Source: Bacillus sp. MM2020_1
GTDB taxonomy: Bacteria; Bacillota; Bacilli; Bacillales; Cytobacillaceae
Length of the DNA: 64,000 nucleotides
Direction of reading: 5' to 3'
Assembly: GCA_011250595.1 (NCBI GenBank)
Contig: JAANMP010000007.1
Coordinates: 1-64,000 of the forward strand
Made by a program: the position numbers and the translations under genes
In this document: positions 9,762 through 17,578 of the stretch, one piece after another
How positions within the stretch are numbered: position 1 is the first letter of the stretch
Layout of the letters: each line of letters opens with the position of its first letter
The notes under the pieces: model-generated
Told to the model about the DNA's origin: nothing
Databases searched by the model: none
Seen by the model: the letters and a program-made list of their open reading frames with translations, nothing else

Positions 9762-10951
9762 TCACTGGTCTCCCCTGAAATCGGTTGTCCGACTGCAATA
9801 TTTTCAATTACCTTAAAATGAATATCCAGTATAACTTTACCATTCTTAATCGCTTTGTGTAAAATTTTTTCATCTTTTATAATAGCATCTTCATCTAAGC
9901 GCCCTTTTATTTGTTTTTTTGCTAATTCAATGGCAATTTTTTGGGCGTCTTTATTTGAATAGGTGCGCTGTACTTCTTCTCGTTCTCGAAGTGTCTTATT
10001 GAGATATGAAATTGGCAATTCCCACTTCAAAAAATGAATCTTGTGAACATTCTCTTCTGTTTCATAGTTACTAAATTCCGGCTTACCAATGCCCCACACA
10101 GGGAGTTCATAATTACCAAGTAAGATAAAATGCTTTTCTTTTTCTTTACCGCTAAAAACTTTAAAATTGGTTACTAACGGAAGCTCCACATGACTTTTAT
10201 ACCAAGTTTCACCCCACACTTCTCCTTTGGCAGCAACCAATTCTGGAGTACCCTCTTGTCCAAATGCACCTGAAACGAGTAATTGTCCCGGTTCCACATG
10301 ATCGTTAATATCGACCACTTTTTGGCCATTTTCAATATACATATTGACAATGATTGCTTTCTTTTTGGCGATTAGGTTCCTCGGTGATAATTGCTTTGGC
10401 TTTTGCGGCTCATTTTTTTCAACCACTTGAAGATGGAAGGTTGTCCCCTTTAATTCCACTCCAACCCAAGTCAACTCACCAACATTATTAGTCAGTTTCC
10501 TTTGAATTCCTTCCACATTATCTACAAAAAATTGCAATTTCCCTATTTTCACACCCATCTTGTCCAATTCTTTGCGAATCTGATACTCTGTCGCTGGTTT
10601 TGCCCCTTTTATTTCAATTCCCCAAATAACATTGGATAGGAATATTAAGATCAGCAGGAAAATTCCTGCTCCTCCCAAAAAGCCACTATTTTTAATGGCT
10701 CTCTTTAGTAAAAAAGGCACCCCGCTCTTTCGTAAAAAGGATATGGTGCAATCACTTTTACGTGCATAATGCCTGATGTTCTTGGCATCCGTGAGCCTCA
10801 TCTTAAATGTAATCGTTTCAGTCCCATGCCGTTTGACATTCCAAATATGAAGACCATTCCTAGTCAGAACGTTTAAAAAACGTTCTGTACCCTTTCCCGA
10901 TACTTTAACAGTTACCTTGCCATAAAAAAATTCGATCCACTGGTTATTCAT
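9758..10951 (-). CDS. yqfD: Sporulation protein YqfD
   Basis: 397-aa protein with a single strong membrane segment at about residues 89-110 (FLGGAGIFLLILIFLSNVIWGI), a small cytosolic N-terminal domain and a long outer domain. Matches YqfD, a sigmaE-controlled protein needed for normal sporulation in B. subtilis; its biochemical role is not known. It overlaps yqfC upstream and phoH downstream by 4 nt each. Confidence 0.92.
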   Translation of the reverse strand: MNNQWIEFFYGKVTVKVSGKGTERFLNVLTRNGLHIWNVKRHGTETITFKMRLTDAKNIRHYARKSDCTISFLRKSGVPFLLKRAIKNSGFLGGAGIFLLILIFLSNVIWGIEIKGAKPATEYQIRKELDKMGVKIGKLQFFVDNVEGIQRKLTNNVGELTWVGVELKGTTFHLQVVEKNEPQKPKQLSPRNLIAKKKAIIVNMYIENGQKVVDINDHVEPGQLLVSGAFGQEGTPELVAAKGEVWGETWYKSHVELPLVTNFKVFSGKEKEKHFILLGNYELPVWGIGKPEFSNYETEENVHKIHFLKWELPISYLNKTLREREEVQRTYSNKDAQKIAIELAKKQIKGRLDEDAIIKDEKILHKAIKNGKVILDIHFKVIENIAVGQPISGETSE

Positions 10952-11250
10952 TTTTCTCCTCCCGGATTATCATTTATATAAATGACCTGATCAATTTTCC
11001 CTTCCAGCAAAATTTCTTCAGGCAAAATCGTTTTAATGACAAACGATTTACCTTTTATTAATAACTGCCCTTGCTTTAATAGCAGTCGGAGTTCTTTATC
11101 AGTAAATACAAGTAAACCTCGATGGTTCTCTATATATACATGGATTTGCCCAATCATCGTAATGCGGGGTAAATCCATCATGACATCTTGAGGAAGATCC
11201 ATTTTTTTAGCCATCCAGTTACGAACCCGCCCGGCCCATTTTTTCGCCAT
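10948..11250 (-). CDS. yqfC: Sporulation protein YqfC
   Basis: 100-aa protein, almost the same pattern as B. subtilis YqfC (MAKKWAGRVRNWMAKK... GKSFVIKTILPEEILLEGKI). Start chosen at ATG 11250, 9 nt after AAAGGGGG; an upstream ATG would add seven residues and has no ribosome site. YqfC is part of the sigmaE-dependent yqfC-yqfD unit. Its natural upstream neighbour (yqfB) is now about 5.8 kb away because of the inserted element that begins only about 23 bp upstream of this start. Confidence 0.92.
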   Translation of the reverse strand: MAKKWAGRVRNWMAKKMDLPQDVMMDLPRITMIGQIHVYIENHRGLLVFTDKELRLLLKQGQLLIKGKSFVIKTILPEEILLEGKIDQVIYINDNPGGEK

Positions 11251-11272
11251 AAAAAAAGAACCCCCTTTCATC

Positions 11273-11284
11273 TCATATTTATGA
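11273..11284. other. Putative left attachment site (attL)
   Basis: TCATATTTATGA, extended here to the palindrome TCTCATA-TT-TATGAGA. Identical 12-bp core at 17042-17053. It lies 23 bp upstream of yqfC and 70 bp before the recombinase start, the usual position of an att site beside its integrase. Confidence 0.6.
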
Positions 11285-11290
11285 GATTGT

Positions 11291-11316
11291 TTACAGGCTT
11301 TTAAGTGTGATACAAT
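11291..11316 (+). promoter_or_regulatory. Putative promoter of the serine recombinase
   Basis: Extended -10 TGATACAAT (TG at 11308-11309, TACAAT at 11311-11316) with a weak -35-like TTTACA at 11290-11295 (15-nt spacer). It sits between the putative attL and the recombinase start. Confidence 0.45.
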
Positions 11317-11354
11317 GGAGTCTCAATACAACATATGTAATAGGAGTTCACAAC

Positions 11355-12899
11355 ATGCTAATTAAAACAGTCGCTATCTATAACCGTATTTCTAGGGATA
11401 ACAATGAAGACGAAGATGTACTATTGAATCATAGAACGATTACTACAAGACTATGCGAGGAACGTGGCTATAATTACAAGTTATACGAAGAAGTCATTAG
11501 CGGTGGCAAGGCTATTGAAGAAAGACCTAAGCTAATGCAATTAATGACTGATATAAATGAAGGATTGTATGATGGGCTTGTAGTCGTCGAACTTAGCCGT
11601 ATTGAAAGGGATAACCTGTATTCTCAAATGGTGGCTAAGATACTTGAAGATAATGAAGTGCCTATTATTACTACAAGCAGGATGTATAACCTAAATGATG
11701 AAAATGACCGTTTAATGTACGATATGGAAAGCATGATATCCAGTAAAGAACTAAAGACCATTACAAGACGTATGAAAGCAGGTAAATTAGAACGTGCAAA
11801 GCGTGGGGAATGGGTGCAGGGTGTTCCGCCTATTGGGTATAAGCGGAATGATGAGAAGAAACTTGAAATCGAGGAATCAGAAGCGAATCTAGTCAAACAG
11901 ATATTCAACTATGCTGAAAGCGGTTATGGTCTTACTACAATCGTAAATAAGTTAAATGGATATAAAACAAGAACAGGCAATCCCTTCACATTAACTGCAG
12001 TAAATACCATACTTAAAAATCAAACCTACACAGGATACATCATATATAATGCAAAAGATAAGAAAGGCAATTTAATAATAGAAGAAATTAAAACTAAGAA
12101 CGCTCACGAAGCAATCATTAGCAAGGAACAATTTAATTCTGTGCAACAGGCTCTAAGAGGTCGTGTAAGCGGTGATTTAGAAGTTAGAAACCGCTCAAGA
12201 GGAAAAGTGATATCTATGTTGAAAGACCTTGTATATTGTAAGGAATGCGGATTGAAGATGGGATTAAAAAAAGACTCTAAACAAGTTGATACAATTTATC
12301 TCAAAGGTTGTAAATGTGGTGTTAAAGGTGTCAATCAAGATAGGTTAATTGATTCATTTATAGCACAGTTGTTTAGGGTTGAGTCGCACTTTCGTGAACA
12401 ATGGGAAAAAGCTTTAAACACTCCTCATGACGTTTCTGAAGATAGCCTATTACAATCTATCTCAGAACTGAATAAGACCGCCGAGAAGCTAAAAAAACGA
12501 CTAGAAGGATACATTGAAATGCGTGCTGATGGGGATTTAACAAGGGAACAATTCCAAAATAAAAAATCCAAGACAGAAGCTGAATTAAATCATGTTCTAA
12601 GTGCAATAGATGACCTGCAGGAGCAATTAGATTCTTTGGATAAAGATACAATATCAAGCCAATATGAAGCCAAGATTAAACAAATTATCGAATTCTATGA
12701 ATTGTACAATGCTAGAGAACTTGAACACAAAGATTTGGAACACATGAACCGCTTATTGAAAACAATAATTCACAAGGTTCATTACCAACGATTGATTTGG
12801 ACAAGCACAGTTCCCGTTTCATATAATATCGCCAGTGTTAGGATTGAGGCAGGAGATTATACTGAAGATGTTATAGAGTTGGATATTGAAGTGAAGTAG
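11355..12899 (+). CDS. Large serine recombinase (site-specific integrase)
   Basis: 514-aa member of the large serine recombinases that catalyse insertion and excision of phages and integrative elements. N-terminal resolvase catalytic domain with YNRISRD (nucleophile Ser13) and the ELSRIERD motif near residue 80, a recombinase domain (about 150-260), zinc-ribbon cysteines at 295, 298, 319 and 321, and a coiled coil at about 370-450 of the kind that controls direction. ATG start chosen at 11355, 8 nt after TAGGAG; an upstream extension has no ribosome site. All catalytic parts seem intact. It is the likely driver of the element that holds it. Confidence 0.93.
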   Translation: MLIKTVAIYNRISRDNNEDEDVLLNHRTITTRLCEERGYNYKLYEEVISGGKAIEERPKLMQLMTDINEGLYDGLVVVELSRIERDNLYSQMVAKILEDNEVPIITTSRMYNLNDENDRLMYDMESMISSKELKTITRRMKAGKLERAKRGEWVQGVPPIGYKRNDEKKLEIEESEANLVKQIFNYAESGYGLTTIVNKLNGYKTRTGNPFTLTAVNTILKNQTYTGYIIYNAKDKKGNLIIEEIKTKNAHEAIISKEQFNSVQQALRGRVSGDLEVRNRSRGKVISMLKDLVYCKECGLKMGLKKDSKQVDTIYLKGCKCGVKGVNQDRLIDSFIAQLFRVESHFREQWEKALNTPHDVSEDSLLQSISELNKTAEKLKKRLEGYIEMRADGDLTREQFQNKKSKTEAELNHVLSAIDDLQEQLDSLDKDTISSQYEAKIKQIIEFYELYNARELEHKDLEHMNRLLKTIIHKVHYQRLIWTSTVPVSYNIASVRIEAGDYTEDVIELDIEVK

Positions 12900-13058
12900 G
12901 GATATCCCATGAACTTGCGTATCCTTTTTTATATCTTTGATTGACAGTTAGTATTGAATCGCTCATTTTTAGTGCAAGCTAACTGGTATGATTTATTGTT
13001 CCACATAGTTATAAACGTGATTAACACACAGTAAAAACAATAGGTTGAAGGTGATAAT

Positions 13059-14129
13059 TTGAGTAGTAACAATAGAGCGGTATATAAGCAATTCATACCC
13101 CTTGATATGAGAAGAATTCAAAGTAAGAAAGACGGAGTAAACTATGAGTTTATCCCCTCGGTCAATGAAGAAAAAGTCAAGGAATTTGAAGCCAAATATA
13201 ACTTAACATTTAAAGAAACAACTCCACATTATGTAAAGATTGAATGGAATCTTGAACAATTAAGCAATAAAGAACAGTTGGAGAAAGCGTATCCGTTTCT
13301 CTATAAAGTTATTAAACGTAGACTAAATTCCTTATCAACATTCATTGAGGATTCAAGAGACAAAATTTTTAGTCTTGTAGCACGAAAAGAAGGGAACTAC
13401 TATTTCTTTGCATCAGCGAGATATTTAGCATCGCAACATCCTAGCAGTTACAGTACGTGGAATAGAAACATTTCGATTTTTTGCACGATAGGATTAGTCA
13501 ACAAGGTAAAACCTAATAATCGAATGTTAGATCGTAGAGCAACAAGAGAAAATAAAAAATTAGCCAAAAGATTGAATATTGACCATGAAAAGCTATCACC
13601 CCCTAATTTCTACACTATACCTATTTACAATGATGATTTGTTAACGGAAGCAAATCAAAGAGCCAAAGACCTACTAGACAATAATTTTCGTGCAAATGGA
13701 TTCAGTAAGAATTTCTTAATAAGGGTGTTTGGACAAGAGTTTGCTGATTCAGTATTCCATGATGAACGCTCTATATCAGAGTTTAGCCAAAATGTTCAAT
13801 CAAAGATTGAGGAGTTTATCTTAAAGGATATTCATCGCCACGGTTACACAACCAAAGTCAGGATACTAACGTATGTTAATATCAAATATTCTCAATTGAA
13901 ACCTTGGGAAAACGGATTCAATAAAGAGAGGCAGAACAGAAAGTCTATACTAAGTAGAGAATTTGATAGGAGTATTTCTGAAATAAAGGAGAAGTACAAT
14001 TTAGAGTACAAAAAGGCGAATAAGGAATTGAAGGAAAAATTCAAATTGGATTCGAGTAAGACTATCATTTATCAATTATTTAGTAGCCATTCAGAAAGTT
14101 TAATATCGGAGCGGGATAACAAGTCCTAA
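13059..14129 (+). CDS. Hypothetical protein of the integrated element (356 aa)
   Basis: I do not recognise this protein. It is 356 aa, basic, without signal peptide or membrane segment. The middle (YYFFASARYLASQHPSSYSTW then IGLVNKV) has a look of a winged-helix fold, and the C-terminal 70 residues are highly charged and probably coiled coil. TTG start 4 nt after AAGGTGA. A 159-bp gap separates it from the recombinase on the same strand. A replication or DNA-binding role for the element is possible but not shown. Confidence 0.7.
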   Translation: MSSNNRAVYKQFIPLDMRRIQSKKDGVNYEFIPSVNEEKVKEFEAKYNLTFKETTPHYVKIEWNLEQLSNKEQLEKAYPFLYKVIKRRLNSLSTFIEDSRDKIFSLVARKEGNYYFFASARYLASQHPSSYSTWNRNISIFCTIGLVNKVKPNNRMLDRRATRENKKLAKRLNIDHEKLSPPNFYTIPIYNDDLLTEANQRAKDLLDNNFRANGFSKNFLIRVFGQEFADSVFHDERSISEFSQNVQSKIEEFILKDIHRHGYTTKVRILTYVNIKYSQLKPWENGFNKERQNRKSILSREFDRSISEIKEKYNLEYKKANKELKEKFKLDSSKTIIYQLFSSHSESLISERDNKS

Positions 14130-14130
14130 T

Positions 14131-14165
14131 AAGAAGGTAAGCCACTATTGAGGTTTACCTTCTTT
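14131..14165 (+). terminator. Terminator after the 356-aa gene
   Basis: Stem AAGAAGGTAA-gcc / gg-TTTACCTTCTT right after the stop codon of the 356-aa gene, followed by a short T-containing tail. Confidence 0.6.
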
Positions 14166-14437
14166 CGCTATCTTAATTCAAGTCATAAATACAATAGAAT
14201 AATAAAACTTGTCTTTTAATAATGATTGCTAACCTATCAGTAGTGACCTCCTCCCTACTTTCCTTGGTAATTCTTGAAGTCCTCCACTCGCTTGCATGGT
14301 GCGCTACTGAACTTAATAGATTGTGAAGGAATATACTTAAACTAACGAGCAGGTTAGTTGAGGAAGTAGTGATTAAGATTAGTTAAACATAGACAGAACC
14401 CTACCTTTATCAAATATACAATACTTTTTCAAAGTAA
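14166..14437. other. Non-coding AT-rich interval inside the element
   Basis: No ORF with a ribosome site and no RNA gene that I recognise on either strand. The interval lies between two converging genes and is closed by a hairpin on each side. Confidence 0.5.
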
Positions 14438-14481
14438 AATAATACAAGCTCTCCTTACTATTCAGGAGAGCTTGTATTATT
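14438..14481. terminator. Bidirectional terminator
   Basis: Perfect 17-bp stem AATAATACAAGCTCTCC / GGAGAGCTTGTATTATT with a 10-nt loop, just beyond the stop of the converging DUF3231 gene. Confidence 0.85.
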
Positions 14482-14499
14482 TCAGTAGTCTCATTTTGA

Positions 14500-15501
14500 T
14501 TATTTAGTTAAATCGTTCCTATCCTGCATGGAAGGTGGTTCTTCAAGCCAACCATTTTTCGCCATGATTTTTCCACCGTCCCGCCCGTAAGTTAATATGT
14601 CTTTTGCTTCACTAACCATTTTTAATGGGAGGTCACTTCGCAAACTAAATGCTGTTCCTAAAGCAGTGCTTCCTAAACCAAAGCTACTAATCAGACTGGT
14701 ACAGTACATCATTAGTTTGTCCGAAAAAGGAGCAACCTTTGAGTCCGTAGCATTTGCCCCCCATGTTGAAGGCGGTTGAATATCACTCTGAAGAAATAAT
14801 TGCGTATTGTCAGTTACAATTTGTTTCGCTAATTCTTTTCCTTTTATGAAGTATTTTTTTACTTCAGGTTCATTTGCCACTTGTGCGAACCCCGTTATCA
14901 ATTGCATTCCAATAATGTTTGATTCAATTACATGGTATAAATGTGCTACCTCCACTGTATTCAATGCTCTCTTTTCAGAAAATATGTTAAAACCACTCAT
15001 ATAATTGGTTCCATCTGCAAACTCCACAGTCTTTGGCATAGTTAAAGCAGGAGGACGTGGTAAAACATCTTTCTCTTGCAAATAGTCTACGCATTCATCG
15101 TAAACATTCTGGGTAAATGCAGTTAATTCCTTATAAAGAAGAACGATATCTTTGCGATATGCCATATTTAAATGGAGGGAATGTAATCCCGTGCTTATTT
15201 CTTTCATAAGACGAAGAAACATAATATCAAACATGTTGTCATACAGTTTAGGCACGCCAATATTAACATCTTGCTCTGTGAATCCGACAGGAATGACAGC
15301 ACCTTCATTTTTGAGGATGTTTTTTATAACTTCAATATAGTTAATAATTTTCATATGAGTATCTTGCATAATCTCTTTAGCTCGATTGTCATCTGCTTGT
15401 TCAATAAAATATTCAAGTATTCTCTGTGACATTGTTTTTTGTTGAAAAGTCATCCACAATGTTCCTAATTCACTTGAACTTAAAGCATGTTTTTGAGTCA
15501 T
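14500..15501 (-). CDS. DUF3231 family protein (two helical-bundle repeats)
   Basis: 333-aa protein made of two related halves (about 1-165 and 166-333), each an all-helical, ferritin/CotF-like bundle starting with a LGTLW or VAHLY type helix and containing a small hydrophobic patch near the end of the half. DUF3231 proteins are frequent in sporulating Bacilli, often in several copies, with no settled function. Good ribosome site (GGAGG) 8 nt before ATG. Carried as cargo in the integrated element. Confidence 0.8.
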   Translation of the reverse strand: MTQKHALSSSELGTLWMTFQQKTMSQRILEYFIEQADDNRAKEIMQDTHMKIINYIEVIKNILKNEGAVIPVGFTEQDVNIGVPKLYDNMFDIMFLRLMKEISTGLHSLHLNMAYRKDIVLLYKELTAFTQNVYDECVDYLQEKDVLPRPPALTMPKTVEFADGTNYMSGFNIFSEKRALNTVEVAHLYHVIESNIIGMQLITGFAQVANEPEVKKYFIKGKELAKQIVTDNTQLFLQSDIQPPSTWGANATDSKVAPFSDKLMMYCTSLISSFGLGSTALGTAFSLRSDLPLKMVSEAKDILTYGRDGGKIMAKNGWLEEPPSMQDRNDLTK

Positions 15502-15550
15502 AATCTAAACCTCCATTTGTTATATGCAATACAAAAAATACTAACTGTCA

Positions 15551-16006
15551 TTAAATTTTAAGCCGCATTAAGATACCTCTTATTATACTCCCCACCATTA
15601 AGCCTGGAATTAGGGACATTATTGGGAGCCACATCGGACCCAATAATATTTGTCCTACTTTTAGTGACGAAGAATATACTAGCCCAAGAGTTACAAAATA
15701 AGCTCCAAATACAAAGGGAAGGTACGAGTAACGGGGAGTTTCACCTTCGGCATCTTTATATGCATCCCACATAGCAAACATATAAAGACAAGGATAAAAC
15801 ATTAACCACTGGTAATTTGTTGCTTCTATTGCTTCTCTGATTTTCCCTTTAAAGCTGTATAAAATAACAATGTTTAAATGACTATTAACATTAATTAGAA
15901 ATTCCAAGACAATAAAAAAAATTCCTTTAATGATTTTTCTGTTTAATATCTGGACAAAACCCGGGAGAGCTATACTCCACAGAATAGCCTCTAACTTATC
16001 AGTCAT
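15551..16006 (-). CDS. Small multi-spanning membrane protein
   Basis: 151 aa with about four hydrophobic segments (near 25-45, 65-85, 95-115 and 120-145). The start LPGFVQILNRKIIKGIFFIVLEF resembles the opening of TM2-like membrane proteins (proline-glycine, then NxxxxKG). It lies 49 bp downstream of nothing coding on its own strand and ends 49 bp before the DUF3231 start, so the two may share a transcript. No enzyme motif seen; function unknown. Confidence 0.7.
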   Translation of the reverse strand: MTDKLEAILWSIALPGFVQILNRKIIKGIFFIVLEFLINVNSHLNIVILYSFKGKIREAIEATNYQWLMFYPCLYMFAMWDAYKDAEGETPRYSYLPFVFGAYFVTLGLVYSSSLKVGQILLGPMWLPIMSLIPGLMVGSIIRGILMRLKI

Positions 16007-16067
16007 AACATAATTCCCTTACTATATGTAATGACTTTAGGATTTCCAATAGGATAAATAATATGTA

Positions 16068-16098
16068 TTGAAAGACATATCTTTTCGGACCTTATAAT
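16068..16098 (+). promoter_or_regulatory. Putative promoter of the 57-aa gene
   Basis: TTGAAA (16068-16073) and TATAAT (16093-16098), spacer 19 nt, which is longer than ideal. It lies 40 bp upstream of the TTG start at 16138. Confidence 0.45.
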
Positions 16099-16137
16099 AC
16101 GAAAGGGTGCTATTACTAAATTCAGGAGGTAAAATAA

Positions 16138-16311
16138 TTGTCCCATCCATACAAGCAATTCGAAAATACCCCCTTATGGAACATAATAAACAAGGCAATT
16201 GCAGAACTTGTTGAAAATGATGATATTGAATTAAAAACTCAAAAAGAATACATCGTGGGTTATATAAGTAAATTGTTAATAGAATCGAATATTGTAAAGG
16301 AATGTACTTAA
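16138..16311 (+). CDS. Small conserved hypothetical protein (57 aa)
   Basis: 57-aa acidic protein beginning MSHPYKQFENTPLWNIINKA and ending ESNIVKECT. TTG start 7 nt after a perfect AGGAGGT. I know closely similar small proteins as uncharacterised genes in many Bacillus genomes, but no function. Predicted two to three helices, cytosolic. It stands directly before the resolvase remnant. Confidence 0.75.
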   Translation: MSHPYKQFENTPLWNIINKAIAELVENDDIELKTQKEYIVGYISKLLIESNIVKECT

Positions 16312-16353
16312 AGTAACGGGTGCTTTAGCGAAATATCGAATATCAACAGGAAA

Positions 16354-16872
16354 ATGGCTCAGAGGAATTCTCTAAGCTATTTTTTGTTGCTTTATCTCGA
16401 CTTAATCGAGAAGGTAAGTGCGAAGGATACAGACAGACCTAAGTTACAAGAAATGATAAAGTTTGCTCGAAAAGGAGATACAATCTATGTACATGATTTC
16501 AGTAGATTATCTCGAAGCACCAAAGACTTATTGGAACTAGTTGAACAATTACAAGCTAAGGAAGTTAACCTAGTGTCATTGAAGGAAGGCTTCGATATCT
16601 CTACACCAAATGGAAAGCTAATGTTGACTATGTTAGGAGCAATCAATGAATTCGAACGTGCTAATATGCTTGAGAGACAGCGTGAAGGAATTGCCATTGC
16701 TAAAGCAGAAGGTAAATACAAAGGAAGAAAAGAAGTATCAATCCAAGACTTCGACAAGCATTATCAACGATATATGAACCGAGAAGTATCAAAGTCACAG
16801 TTAGCAAAGGAATTAAATGTATCGAGACCAACCTTGGACAAGTTAATCAAAGAGCAACAACAAGTATCTTAA
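16354..16872 (+). pseudogene. Resolvase/invertase-type serine recombinase, 5'-truncated
   Basis: From residue about 17 the frame is a clear small serine recombinase: EKVSAKDTDRPKLQEM, DTIYVHDFSRLSRSTKDLLELV, ...GKLMLTMLGAINEFERANMLERQREG, and a C-terminal helix-turn-helix (VSKSQLAKELNVSRPTLDKLI). The family N-terminus with the nucleophile (Y-x-R-V-S-T-x-x-Q) and about 40 residues are missing. The first residues of the open frame (MAQRNSLSYFLLLY) show no family resemblance and have no ribosome site. It is most likely an inactive remnant, perhaps of an older recombination event at this end of the element. Confidence 0.75.
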
Positions 16873-16896
16873 GAGACTCCTAAGGGGTCTCTTTTC
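16872..16896 (+). terminator. Terminator after the resolvase remnant
   Basis: Nine-bp stem AGAGACTCC / GGGGTCTCT (one G-U pair) with TTTTC tail immediately after the stop. Confidence 0.75.
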
Positions 16897-17041
16897 ATTT
16901 GCAATCGTTATGGGGGTACATTTCCACATTTTCATGGGGTTCATGGGCGGGATAAGGGTTAGGTTGCTTCTTCCACACGTCACAGATAATTAGAGAGTTG
17001 TCGAGTCAAACAAACAACTCAACAACCCTCTATAAAAAAAT

Positions 17042-17053
17042 TCATATTTATGA
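17042..17053. other. Putative right attachment site (attR)
   Basis: TCATATTTATGA, extended to TTCATA-TT-TATGAA. It repeats the core at 11273-11284 and lies 54 bp from the end of the yqfB-like gene. Just inside it, at 16992-17035, is a long imperfect inverted repeat (GAGAGTTGT / ACAACCCTC) that may belong to the recombinase recognition region or be a terminator. Confidence 0.6.
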
Positions 17054-17106
17054 AACGAAGGGAGGTTCTAGCACATCTTTTTCTATTTAGCTATCTTGAT
17101 TTGCAT

Positions 17107-17544
17107 CTAACCTTTTCTTGCGAAAAAGGTTTTTTTGGAACGCGGCTCACCTAGAATTTCTGACCAAACCATACCATTAATGAGCGTTTTTTCATCCGGA
17201 TAAAGAGAAACGATTCCTCCTTCCTCTTGCCCGGACTTCACTTCTACTTTATCTATCTTTTGCTGGGCTTCAGACATTCCAATCCGTTTAACCTCAGACT
17301 CTTGTTTCAACTGCCGGTATTTATTTTCGAGCTTTTCTTGATGTTCCAATGGTATATTCTTTGATTTTAAGGTGCTAGATGTTGGAATTTCATCATGATC
17401 AAGTTGTTTTTTAACTAGCGTCCGAATTTCCTCAAAAGTCTCCATTGAAAATGTTTTATTTCTAGATTGTCCTGTCTTACCTTTTGCATTTCGGAAGATA
17501 ACAGAAACTATACCGATGATAATCATAAATACTACTGTTTCCAA
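17107..17544 (-). CDS. YqfB-like membrane-anchored protein
   Basis: 145 aa: one N-terminal membrane segment (residues 2-17, VVFMIIIGIVSVIF) and a charged, mostly helical cytosolic tail. TTG start 5 nt after GGGGTGGTG. Its place directly after floA corresponds to yqfB in B. subtilis; I assign it by position and shape rather than by a remembered sequence, so I leave the symbol out. Function unknown; a role with the flotillin FloA is a context inference only. Confidence 0.7.
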   Translation of the reverse strand: METVVFMIIIGIVSVIFRNAKGKTGQSRNKTFSMETFEEIRTLVKKQLDHDEIPTSSTLKSKNIPLEHQEKLENKYRQLKQESEVKRIGMSEAQQKIDKVEVKSGQEEGGIVSLYPDEKTLINGMVWSEILGEPRSKKTFFARKG

Positions 17545-17578
17545 AAATCACCACCCCTTTATTTTCCCAAAGCGGGTT

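Larger units (their letters stand above)
11273..17053 (+). mobile_element. Integrated serine-recombinase element between yqfC and yqfB
   Basis: About 5.8 kb that breaks an otherwise conserved gene order. It carries a large serine recombinase reading inward from the left edge, an unknown 356-aa gene, a DUF3231 gene, a small membrane-protein gene, a 57-aa gene and a broken resolvase. The two edges share TCATATTTATGA (11273-11284 and 17042-17053), each an inverted repeat around a central TT, as expected of serine-integrase crossover sites. No phage structural, lysis, replication or conjugation genes are seen. The boundaries are inferred, not proven. Confidence 0.75.

Noticed and set aside
15551..16006. 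Toxin-immunity or holin role for the 151-aa membrane protein
   Set aside because: Only general membrane features are visible; no partner gene or motif supports it.
11273..17053. Prophage
   Set aside because: No capsid, tail, portal, terminase, lysis or phage repressor genes are present in the 5.8 kb.
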